NCBI GenBank assembly: GCA_947492955.1
Contig: CANLOV010000003.1
Coordinates: 248,001 to 312,000 of the forward strand
Reading direction: 5' to 3'
DNA: 64,000 nt
DNA from: an uncultured Cellulophaga sp.
GTDB lineage: Bacteria > Bacteroidota > Bacteroidia > Flavobacteriales > Flavobacteriaceae
The position numbers and the translations under genes were made by a program. Shown piece after piece: positions 15,982 to 25,000 of this stretch (positions are counted from its first letter, which is position 1; every line of letters begins with the position of its first letter). The notes beneath the pieces are model-generated. The model saw only the letters and a program-made list of their open reading frames with translations, was not told the origin of the DNA and searched no databases.

Positions 15982-16888
15982 TGTTAGTATATAAATACCT
16001 TAGTCCGTTAGTAAAACCAACTCCAAATATTGTTCTATGAGTTTCATTTTCCTTTATCTCTGACTTTAATTTTAGTCCAGAAATATTTTTGTCTTCTAAA
16101 ATTTTAACAAACTCAAGTTGATGGTCATCTATTCTTGGTTCTAACTCTCCTGATGCCATGTATAATTTTGTTTTATGTGAAGTAAATTCCATTTCTTTTA
16201 ATTCCTTGATTAATAGTTTTTCTTTAAACCATAAAGAAGGGCTTAAAACTAAATACTTATTAAACATATGAGGTCTTTTTAAAAAAGTATATGTTCCAAA
16301 AAGTCCTCCAAATGAATGTCCATAAATGGCTGTTTCATTTTCTTGAGTTCTAAAATTTTTATTGATGTATGGGAATAATTCAAATTCTATAAAATCACAA
16401 AAGAGCGATGCGCCTCCAGAAGGTAATGGAGTATGATATGGCTTAAGATTTTTGTCAACAATCGGTGTTAAATCTCTACTTCTAAGTTTATAAAAATTTT
16501 TGTAATCTGTGTTGTATGCAATTCCAACGACTATAATTTCAGGAATAAGTTTATCCTTTATAAGCCTTTGAACTATGTAACTTATTCCACCAAAGTTTGT
16601 TTCTGCATCAGTTACGTATAATACCGGATATTTCTTTTGCTTATTTTTCTTGTAGTTCCTTGGGAAATAGATTTTAATTTGATATTTCTGACTATTATAT
16701 TTTGATGTTAGATTTTTAACAGTTGTATTTACAAGTGAAACCTCTAATTCTTTATCTAAAAGTTTTTGATATTTATTTTTAATTTCAGACAATTCCTTTT
16801 TTAAATGTTCATTCTCTTCTTTTAAATTCGGTTTTTGCCCATAGCAGCTAGTTATAATGAAAAATAATATGATTAAAGATTTATTCAT
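15974..16888 (-). CDS. Secreted alpha/beta-hydrolase esterase (Fes/IroE-like)
   Basis: This 304-residue putative lipoprotein has a lipobox ending at Cys15 (IITSC). A short coiled-coil runs at about 22-50, and an esterase domain at about 60-300 carries the nucleophile Ser192 in YGHSFGG and a late His in ENETHRTIFG. This matches the esterase family containing enterochelin esterase and S-formylglutathione-type hydrolases (COG2819-like). It could de-esterify a siderophore, glycan or antibiotic. First gene of the island operon; the AraC regulator lies 76 bp upstream on the same strand. Confidence 0.82.
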   Translation of the reverse strand: MNKSLIILFFIITSCYGQKPNLKEENEHLKKELSEIKNKYQKLLDKELEVSLVNTTVKNLTSKYNSQKYQIKIYFPRNYKKNKQKKYPVLYVTDAETNFGGISYIVQRLIKDKLIPEIIVVGIAYNTDYKNFYKLRSRDLTPIVDKNLKPYHTPLPSGGASLFCDFIEFELFPYINKNFRTQENETAIYGHSFGGLFGTYTFLKRPHMFNKYLVLSPSLWFKEKLLIKELKEMEFTSHKTKLYMASGELEPRIDDHQLEFVKILEDKNISGLKLKSEIKENETHRTIFGVGFTNGLRYLYTNNE

Positions 16889-16964
16889 TTTTTTAGATAT
16901 ATTTTTAAGTTATTAGCTCAAAAATAACGGAGCTATTTTATAATTACTTATAAAATCTTGCTGT

Positions 16965-17819
16965 TTATATTTTTTTTCTGAATTGAGACGGAGAATACCC
17001 CACGTATTTTTTAAATGTATTAGAAAAGTAGGATATATTATCAAAACCGCAAGTAATGGCTATCTCAAAAATTGAATCTTTTGAATATCTGAGTTTGTCT
17101 TTTGCTTTTGCAATACGAATATTTGTTAGGTAATTATTAGGAGTATACCCGTTAATCTCAGTAAATAGTCTATGTAAATAATATTTGCTAATTCCAATGT
17201 CTTTACTAATTGTGTCAAGAGAAATATCTTTAGAAATATTATCATCTAAATATTCTTTAGCTTGTGTAACCAATTTATACAGCTCTTGTTTTGTGTTGTG
17301 TTTAACAATTTTTAAACTATTAAAATTGTTATCAATCGCAATTTGTTGTTGAATAATGAGCTCAGAGATGTTAATGAACAAATCATCCATTTGTTGTTTT
17401 AAGAAAAAAGGATTGTGCTCATATAAGTAAGCTATTTTATTGAGCAAATTACTAATGTTGCTATTTGACGTATTTTGAATTACTTCTAGAAATTGAATAG
17501 AAGAATTAGCATTTGTTTCATAATGGTATACTTCATTCATTAATTTTTTTGATAAGAAAAATGATAAGCCTCTAGTTCCGCTTTTTGCTTCAGATGTAAT
17601 GTTACTTCCATTATTCAAAATTAAATATTGATTTTTTGAAACTTTAATATCTTGATTATTATAGTTGTAGTATTTTACCCCCTCAATAACATGTTTTATT
17701 GTATAGGTAGATTTATAAGAAACAGAAACATCTTTTTTGTGATTTGAATACAATATTTTGTTCTCTAACTGATTTAGAAAAGGAGAGGTTAATGCTAATT
17801 CTTCAAGTTTTATTTTCAA
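16965..17819 (-). CDS. AraC family transcriptional regulator
   Basis: This 284-residue protein has an N-terminal cupin-like ligand domain (about 20-150) and a C-terminal double helix-turn-helix (about 185-284), including LDTISKDIGISKYYLHRLFTE and the family signature FDNISYFSNTFKKYVGYSPSQFR. The only start in frame before the conserved region is TTG at 17819. It sits upstream of the esterase-GNAT-deacetylase operon on the same strand and is the natural candidate for its regulator. Confidence 0.88.
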   Translation of the reverse strand: MKIKLEELALTSPFLNQLENKILYSNHKKDVSVSYKSTYTIKHVIEGVKYYNYNNQDIKVSKNQYLILNNGSNITSEAKSGTRGLSFFLSKKLMNEVYHYETNANSSIQFLEVIQNTSNSNISNLLNKIAYLYEHNPFFLKQQMDDLFINISELIIQQQIAIDNNFNSLKIVKHNTKQELYKLVTQAKEYLDDNISKDISLDTISKDIGISKYYLHRLFTEINGYTPNNYLTNIRIAKAKDKLRYSKDSIFEIAITCGFDNISYFSNTFKKYVGYSPSQFRKKI

Positions 17820-18053
17820 TATTATTTTTTTAATGCAAGGTAACGGTCTCGACTATGATTTATATATAAAACGTAGCGTACAAAAAAGCACTCCCTTTTC
17901 AGATAAACACAGAATAATTTTATGTATTTTGTTTTTAGCTTATTAATTTTAATAGGCTAAATTTTAAATTTAGCGGTCTTTGTAAATAATTATAAACTTC
18001 TAGGCTTAACACCTGAACCCGTATTAATTATAGCATCGTTGGGCGCAGTATGT
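17820..18053. other. Noncoding block with unusual composition
   Basis: No ORF is credible. It holds a 19-bp palindrome with a single central base (17957-17975, GCTAAATTT T AAATTTAGC). It also has GC-rich words that stand out from the surroundings, such as CGTAGCG, ACCTGAACCCG and CGTTGGGCGCA. It might be a dispersed intergenic repeat or the regulatory region of the AraC gene. Confidence 0.4.
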
Positions 18054-18194
18054 TTAATATTCAATTTTTAATGTTTCTCCTTCTAAGAACTTTCCTTTTG
18101 ATTGTGAAATTTTTAGTTTTTGTTCAACCGAAATACCAATAGTTTCTCCATCTTTTAATGTAACATTATAAGCTACAACATAATGAGCTTTATT
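18054..18194 (-). pseudogene. Remnant of an unidentified gene (C-terminal 46 codons)
   Basis: Between a TAG at 18195-18197 and a TAA at 18054-18056 the minus strand reads AHYVVAYNVTLKDGETIGIS and continues to a KFLEGETLKIEY end. The pattern is protein-like (alternating beta-type residues, normal codon use for this genome) but there is no start codon and the 5' part is missing. The 3' end of the next gene (18190-19203) overlaps its edge by 5 bp. Family not recognised. Confidence 0.55.
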
Positions 18195-19203
18195 CTATAT
18201 TTATTATTTTAATTTTAATTTCATCATCTTTATTTCTTATCGTTAAAGCAATTTTTGGTTCGTTCGGAATTTTTGTCAATCTTATAACCTCACCATTAAG
18301 GTACTTTTTATACTCAATTAATTCTTCATCTATATTTTTATTGAAAATATCATGCTCATGCATACTTTCTTTAAAATACTCTTTTTTTATTTTTATAACT
18401 CCTAAACCTTTAAAACTGTTCGCTACAAATAATTTGTTACCATCAATAAGAATATCATTAAAGCTCCATTTTCCTTTATAATCTGTTGAAATTGCAAAAC
18501 TCTTTAATAAATTCAAATCTGAGTATAGAGTAATGTGTTCACTGCGAGTTCCCCAATTCATTGATGTGGATAGTAATCCTAAATAATTTTCCGTAATTCT
18601 AGCCTTATGAATGCTCTCATAACTACTATTTGATTTAAGCATTTTAGAATGAGAATACTCTAGCCTATCTGTTAAATTTAATTTGTAGTATAAAATGTAT
18701 TTCGGTATAATAATATTGTCAACTGCTATAAGTAAACTATCATTTACAACTAAATCGTCAACTGCTTTTCCGTAGGACATTACTTCTTTTGGGATTTTTA
18801 ACTGATACCATTTTTTATTTTTAAAATGATATTGTACTAATAATTCCTGTCCCATTTCACCACCCAGAAAAAGGTTGTGTTGATTTATTAATATGGTCTT
18901 AGGCTTAATATCAAAGGGAATTGAAAGGTTTGTTTCTTTCGAAGTATAGATATCAAAAAGTCGAATTTCATTTTTCATAGTATCCAAAATAACAACCCTT
19001 TCTTTTTGATCAGTTGCAAGAATAGATTTCTTAGATACCGAAAATATTTTTAATTCGTTGATTTGGTTATTCTGGAAAGAATTTATCGAATATGTTTTTT
19101 TGTTTTTTTGTAACAAGAATAAATCTCCGTTTTTCAATCCGTTTTGCCCAAATACTGCTTGAAATGAAAAAATTATTATCAAAGTAAAAATTATTTTTGT
19201 CAT
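18190..19203 (-). CDS. Secreted protein of unknown function, beta-propeller-like
   Basis: This 337-residue protein has a signal peptide (about 1-19, ending VFGQ). The mature part is a series of beta-strand-rich segments of about 40-50 residues (for example KSILATDQKERVVILDTMKN, NDILIDGNKLFVANSFKG), suggestive of a propeller or similar sheet repeat. There are no catalytic motifs. It is the first island gene after the ppc-proximal repeat. I do not recognise the family. Confidence 0.6.
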   Translation of the reverse strand: MTKIIFTLIIIFSFQAVFGQNGLKNGDLFLLQKNKKTYSINSFQNNQINELKIFSVSKKSILATDQKERVVILDTMKNEIRLFDIYTSKETNLSIPFDIKPKTILINQHNLFLGGEMGQELLVQYHFKNKKWYQLKIPKEVMSYGKAVDDLVVNDSLLIAVDNIIIPKYILYYKLNLTDRLEYSHSKMLKSNSSYESIHKARITENYLGLLSTSMNWGTRSEHITLYSDLNLLKSFAISTDYKGKWSFNDILIDGNKLFVANSFKGLGVIKIKKEYFKESMHEHDIFNKNIDEELIEYKKYLNGEVIRLTKIPNEPKIALTIRNKDDEIKIKIINIE

Positions 19204-19320
19204 ATCTTTTTTTGATTTTCAATTAACTCATTAATAACCACATTATTTACTACAATTAAATATATAACATTTGTTGGAAAAAGTAAAAACACCCCTTAAT
19301 TAACATATAAAGCACCTATA

Positions 19321-19355
19321 AAAAAAAGCCCTTAACAATTACTTGTTAAGGGCTT
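19321..19355 (-). terminator. ppc terminator
   Basis: A perfect 13-bp stem (19326-19338 with 19343-19355), 4-nt loop, followed on the minus strand by seven T. It lies 21 bp after the ppc stop. Confidence 0.88.
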
Positions 19356-19486
19356 GTAAAAAAATATTACTTAATACTATGCCGAATTACGACTTGCATT
19401 AATATTACCGTATAAAGAACGGGTAACTATTTTCTCATACAATTCTTTAAAAGAAGCATCTGCTCCTATTTTTTGTAGTGCATATT
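19323..19486 (-). repeat. Direct repeat: ppc-proximal copy
   Basis: The genuine 3' end of ppc plus terminator, matched by 14355-14518. See that entry for mismatches. Confidence 0.95.
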
Positions 19487-21929
19487 GCTGTATTACTAGT
19501 AATGGCAATACAATATTTTCTCTAATTTTTATAGACTCACGAGAAAGCACTTCTTTTTCCATTAATATTTCTGAATCTGAAATAAGTAATAACATTTCTT
19601 TAGATAACTCGTACTCTGCTTGTAAAATTTTCCAGAAATCGCCATACTCCTTATCTTCTTTCATATAACTAGTAAGCTCAAAGTAACATTTAGAAAGCGA
19701 CATCATACTATTAGACATTAAAGCTCTAAAGAAAGGTACTTCTTTATACAATGCTTTTACTTGTTCTATTCTGCCTTGGTCTTTCATAGCTTTAATAGCC
19801 GTTCCTAAACCAAAATAGCCTGGTACATTTTGCTTTAATTGGCTCCAAGACCCTACAAATGAGATAGCACGTAAATCTGATAGTTCTAATTTTGCTTTAT
19901 TTCCTCTTTTTCCCGGTCTACTACCTATGTTTGCTTTACCATAATATTTAAGCGTACTCATATTTTCTAAGTACGGCATAAATTTATCGTGATGTTTTAA
20001 AGCATCGTATTTTGCAAAACTAAGCTCAGATAATTCTTCTATTAAATTTCTAGCATCATTAGTAATTACATTATCGTCTCCAAATAAATTATTAGATAAA
20101 CCTGCTGTTATTAATTGCTCACAGTTATAAACAAACTGTTCTTTAGTACCGTAAGTACTTGTAATGGTTTGCCCTTGGATTGTTAATTGTATTTCGTTAT
20201 TTGCTATACCTTGTGTTTGCGCAGCATAGAAACGGTGTGTTTTTCCTCCTCCACGTGCTGGTGGTCCTCCACGGCCATCAAAAAATATGGCTTTAATATT
20301 ATTTTTAGCACAAACACCAGATAAACTTTCTTTGGTTTTTAAAATAGACCAGTTTGCTTTTAAATAGCCCCCATCTTTAGTACCATCCGAAAAACCAAGC
20401 ATAATCGTATGCACATTATCTCTTTGGTTTATATGCGCCATGTACTCTGGAGTATTAAATAACTTCTGCATGGTATCTTCTGCACCATCCATACCATCCA
20501 TGGTTTCGAACAACGGAACAATATCAAAAGTAATAGCATTAGCATCCCAACCTGTCCATCTAAATAATCCGTAAACAAATAATACAGAAAATATATCTTC
20601 AGAATTACTTATAATATATCTATTACAGCCTTCTTCTCCATTCTTTTCCTGAATTGCTTGTAACTGACTAACATTTTTTACAGTATCTCTTACTACACCT
20701 TCTTCTAAATCTTCTAAAGATATCTTAAGGTTCTTATGTAAAAGAATATCTACCAATTCTTCTTCTTTAAGCTCTGATAGGTTTTCTTTAATAAGGTTAT
20801 TCTGTTGTAATATTTGCGTTACTGCTTTGGTATGTACACTGTGATCTTGTCTAATATCTAAATTAGCAAAGTGCGTTTTAAAAATTTTAACTTTATCTAT
20901 AAAATGATCTAAATCTGCTAAATATAAACCATGAAATTTTTCTACGATAATAGTTCTAATTTTCTCTAATGGTGCTATAATATCATTGTAACTAACATGT
21001 TTATTAGGGTTAAACATAGCATCGTACAATTGAGCACGTAAGCTACTAACAAACTCTTGCACCTCACTAAAAGTTAACTTTTTTTGTAACTTCTTTAAAT
21101 CGTTATAATAACATTTCATTAATGTTATACGCAATTCATCTGCCACTTTACTTGTAATATCTGCTGTTACAAAAGGGTTACCATCTCTATCTCCACCAGG
21201 CCAAAATCCTAATTTCATGATATTATGGTTCTCAAAAGGCAGCTCTGTATTACTGATATTTTTCTTTATGTAGGCATATAAATCTCCAACAGCATCATAA
21301 TACACATTTCTTAAGATATGTATAATATTTTTAGCCTCGTCTACAGGAGTTGGCTTTTTAGAATTAATAAGCGATGTTAAACCTAATTGTTGTAGAGTTA
21401 CATCTACCTCATCTATCTTATCATCTAAAATTAATGTTCTTAATTCTGATATAATATCTAATACAGCTGGTGTATAAAATTGTGTTGGGTGAGCCGTAAA
21501 TACCAATCTTGCACTAAAGGTTGATAATTTTTCTGCTATTTTATCCCAACTTTTATTTTTATCGATTAACTGAAAATAGTCTTTTATAGATAAATTACTT
21601 GTATGTTGGTATATTTTTGGGAATGCAGCATCTTCTACACTATCATACAAAACAACCTGACGTTCTACGTACTGAATAATACGAAACATAAAATCTATTT
21701 GATCCTTTTCGGAATCAATAGCCAAGTAGTTTTTAAAAAATACGTCTAAAATTTCCTTTGGGCTTTTACCCGATTTTAGTCCTTTTTGACATTGGTCTAG
21801 CATTAAAGGAATTACCATACCAACATTCTCTATGTTACGGTAAGGTAAATTTAAAAACAGGCTGTTATAAACATTAAATTTGTTATTAACCGATTTTTTA
21901 AATTCCTTTAATCGTGAAGTCTGCTTCAT
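19377..21929 (-). CDS. ppc: Phosphoenolpyruvate carboxylase
   Basis: This 850-residue cytosolic anaplerotic enzyme makes oxaloacetate from PEP and bicarbonate. Catalytic His147 is in TAHPT (145-149). The FWPGGDRDGNPF motif, the LDIRQDHSVHT region, the GFSDGTKDGG loop and the glycine-rich FDGRGGPPARGGG loop are all present. It is shorter than the E. coli enzyme (883), as usual in Bacteroidota. The C-terminus reads RNSA, whereas most PEPCs end in (R/Q)NTG; the final Gly matters for activity in the plant and E. coli enzymes. It lies 122 bp after pyc, with a terminator between. Its 3' end is duplicated at 14.4 kb. Confidence 0.97.
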   Translation of the reverse strand: MKQTSRLKEFKKSVNNKFNVYNSLFLNLPYRNIENVGMVIPLMLDQCQKGLKSGKSPKEILDVFFKNYLAIDSEKDQIDFMFRIIQYVERQVVLYDSVEDAAFPKIYQHTSNLSIKDYFQLIDKNKSWDKIAEKLSTFSARLVFTAHPTQFYTPAVLDIISELRTLILDDKIDEVDVTLQQLGLTSLINSKKPTPVDEAKNIIHILRNVYYDAVGDLYAYIKKNISNTELPFENHNIMKLGFWPGGDRDGNPFVTADITSKVADELRITLMKCYYNDLKKLQKKLTFSEVQEFVSSLRAQLYDAMFNPNKHVSYNDIIAPLEKIRTIIVEKFHGLYLADLDHFIDKVKIFKTHFANLDIRQDHSVHTKAVTQILQQNNLIKENLSELKEEELVDILLHKNLKISLEDLEEGVVRDTVKNVSQLQAIQEKNGEEGCNRYIISNSEDIFSVLFVYGLFRWTGWDANAITFDIVPLFETMDGMDGAEDTMQKLFNTPEYMAHINQRDNVHTIMLGFSDGTKDGGYLKANWSILKTKESLSGVCAKNNIKAIFFDGRGGPPARGGGKTHRFYAAQTQGIANNEIQLTIQGQTITSTYGTKEQFVYNCEQLITAGLSNNLFGDDNVITNDARNLIEELSELSFAKYDALKHHDKFMPYLENMSTLKYYGKANIGSRPGKRGNKAKLELSDLRAISFVGSWSQLKQNVPGYFGLGTAIKAMKDQGRIEQVKALYKEVPFFRALMSNSMMSLSKCYFELTSYMKEDKEYGDFWKILQAEYELSKEMLLLISDSEILMEKEVLSRESIKIRENIVLPLLVIQQYALQKIGADASFKELYEKIVTRSLYGNINASRNSA

Positions 21930-22003
21930 ATTCTCTTTTACTTTTATATAAGTTAATGGTTTTAATTTTTATACATACGCTTTTGTGTAATACCATTAAG
22001 CGT

Positions 22004-22040
22004 AAAAAAACCCTGAGCAAAATTAATTAATCTAAGGGTT
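22004..22040 (-). terminator. Terminator between pyc and ppc
   Basis: AACCCT at 22009-22014 pairs with AGGGTT at 22035-22040 (6 bp plus weak extension) and on the minus strand the hairpin is followed by seven T. It probably ends the pyc transcript. Confidence 0.7.
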
Positions 22041-22051
22041 CTTTAAAAATT

Positions 22052-25000
22052 CTATTTTAAAACAAGTACTAAATCTTCTGCATTTACTAATGAACCTGCT
22101 TTTAATTCTATACTTTGTACTACTCCTTCTTCTGTTGCTGTAACAGATGTTTCCATTTTCATGGCCTCAATAATAAATAAAGGCTGATTTTTCTTAACCT
22201 CTTGCCCCTTTTTTACCAATACGTTAGATAATAATCCTTGTAATGGCGCTCCTACCTCCTTATCGTTAGAAGCATTTGCTTTTTTATTTTCTACTTTAGT
22301 TACTTTAATAGCAGTATCTTTTACCACTACATTTCTTAACTGCCCGTTTACTTTAAAGAAAATACTAACATTACCCGCTTCATCTGGTTCTCCTTTTAGC
22401 ATTAGAGAAACTAAAATATTTTTCCCTCTGTCTAATTCTACCATAATTTCTTCTCCTACTTCCATTCCGTAGAAAAAGTTTTTGGTAGGTATATTCATTA
22501 CATTACCATACTTAACATGCTTGTTATAAGCATCGGTAAATACTTTTGGATATAGTTTGTAAGACAAGAAATCTGTAATTTCTAACTCGCGCCCCATTCC
22601 TTTTTTAAACTTTCTTTTGAAAGATTTAAACTCATTATCAAAATCTATAGGCTCTAAATGCGCGTTTGGTCTTTCTGTAAATGGCTGTTCGTCTTTTAAA
22701 ACAATTCTCTGTAGCCTTTCTGGGAAACCACCAAATGGTTGTCCTAACTCTCCTCTAAAGAAACTCTTTACAGATTCTGGAAACGATATATCTTCTCCTT
22801 TTTCTAAAACATCGGCTACCGTTAAGCTATTACTAATCATATATTGCGCCATATCGCCAACCACTTTAGAGCTAGGCGTTACTTTTACAATATCTCCGAA
22901 CAACTTATTTACTTCGCCATACATTTTTGTTACTTCTGGGAATTTATCTTCTAAACCTAAAGCAATGGCTTGTCCTTTTAAGTTAGAATATTGCCCTCCT
23001 GGTATTTCGTGGTTATATACTTCTCCCGACCCCGATTTTAAACCAGACTCAAAAGAATAATAATAACTACGTACAGTTTCCCAATAATTAGAATATTCTG
23101 CTAATTTTTCTGCATTTAAATTATTCTCGCGCTCTGTATAGCGCAACATTTCCATTACAGAATTAAAGTTAGGCTGTGATGTTAAACCAGAAAGTCCACC
23201 TAAAGCAACATCTATAACATCTACTCCTGCTTCTACTGCTTTTAAATACATCGCAGCTTGTGTAGCAGACGTATCGTGCGTGTGTAAATGTATTGGTATA
23301 TTTAACTCTGATTTTAATGCTGATATTAGTTCAAAAGCGGCATTTGGTTTTAATAAACCTGCCATATCTTTTACGCCTAAAATATGTGCTCCTGCATTTT
23401 CTATGTCTTTAGCCAACTGTACATAATACTTTAAATCGTATTTTGTTTTAGTTGGGTCTAAAATATCTCCTGTATAACAAATAGAACCTTCTGCTAATCC
23501 GCCTGTTTTTGTTCGTACATGTTCTATACACGGTGCTATAGACTTCATCCAGTTTAGTGAATCGAAAATACGGAAAACATCTACTCCTGTCTCCCATGAT
23601 TTCTCTACAAACTTCTCTATTAAATTATCTGGATACGCTTTATAACCTACACCATTAGAACCTCTAATTAGCATTTGCAATAATACGTTTGGCATTGCTT
23701 TTCTTAAGCTTGCTAAACGTTCCCATGGGTTTTCTTGTAAAAAACGAAGACATACATCAAAAGTTGCTCCTCCCCATACTTCCATACTAAATATTTCTGG
23801 GTGATTTTTAGCATAACCTTCTGCCACTTTTAGCATATCTACCGTACGCATACGTGTTGCTAATAAACTCTGATGCGCATCTCGCATAGTAGTATCTGTA
23901 AAATGAATTTTCTTTTCATTTTTTAACCACTCTGCAAATTTTTCTGGTCCAAGTTCTGTTAACATATCCTTAGTCCCTTTTGGGTAAGGATCAAACTTAG
24001 GGTAAGCAGGTATTATTGGTTTAGAAAAAACACGACTATTGTCTTTTTTCTTTACATCCGGATTTCCGTTTACAATAATCTCCCCTAGAAAATTTACTAA
24101 TTTATTACCCCTATTTTTAGGTTCTTTTATTTGAAATAAACTAGGCTCGTTCTTAATAAAATTAACGGTTACTTTACCATCTCTAAAAGTATCGTGCTTT
24201 AGAATATTATCTAAAAATGCCATATTGGTTTTTACACCACGAATACGGAATTCTGCTAACGCTCTACGCATTTTTTTACATGAACCTTCTAATGTTCTAC
24301 TAATAGCAGAAACTTTTACTAACATAGAATCGAAGAAAGGAGAAATAACAACCCCTTGGTATACACTACCCGCATCTAATCTTATTCCTAAACCAGATGC
24401 ACTTCTGTAAGTTGTAACTACACCATAGTCTGGTTTAAAATCGTTGGTAGGGTCTTCTGTAGTTATTCTACATTGTAATGCGTACCCTGTTATAACTACT
24501 GACTCTTGACCTTTTATATTGATTTCATCGTCTGATAATTTATACCCAGCTGCTATATACAACTGTGTTTTTATCAAATCGATATTGGTTATCATTTCGG
24601 TTACCGTATGTTCTACTTGTACTCTTGGGTTTACTTCTATAAAATAAATACTACCATCATCATCTACCAAAAACTCTACCGTACCAATGTTATTATAGTT
24701 TACGGCTTTACAAATATCTACAGCGTATTTATATAAACTGTCTTTTGTTTCTTGTGGCAAGCCAAAAGAAGGTGCAAATTCTATTACTTTTTGGTATCTC
24801 CGTTGTACAGAACAGTCTCTCTCAAATAAGTGTACGATATCTCCATGCGCATCTGCAACAATTTGTACTTCTATATGCTTTGGATTTTGAACATATTTTT
24901 CTAAAAAAACAGTATCATCTCCAAAGGCATTTAAAGATTCTCTTTTGGCTTCTGGATAAGCTTTTCTAAGTTCTTGCTCCGATGTTATTACACGCATTCC

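Larger units (their letters stand above)
14355..19486. mobile_element. Accessory island bounded by ppc 3'-end direct repeats
   Basis: About 5 kb between and including two direct copies of the ppc 3' end. Contents, all minus strand: esterase, GNAT, polysaccharide deacetylase, AraC regulator, a gene remnant, a noncoding block with foreign-looking words, and a secreted unknown. No integrase or transposase is visible, so integration by one crossover of a circular molecule bearing a ppc 3' end, or recombination between alleles, is as likely as site-specific insertion. The duplication is seen directly; the insertion is inferred. Confidence 0.65.

Noticed and set aside
18004..18044. GCTTAAC and GTTGGGC look like the two core sites of an integron attC site.
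   Set aside because: The inner part does not fold: the segments between show no complementary L boxes, the length is short and no integrase is present. Two 7-bp degenerate matches are expected by chance.
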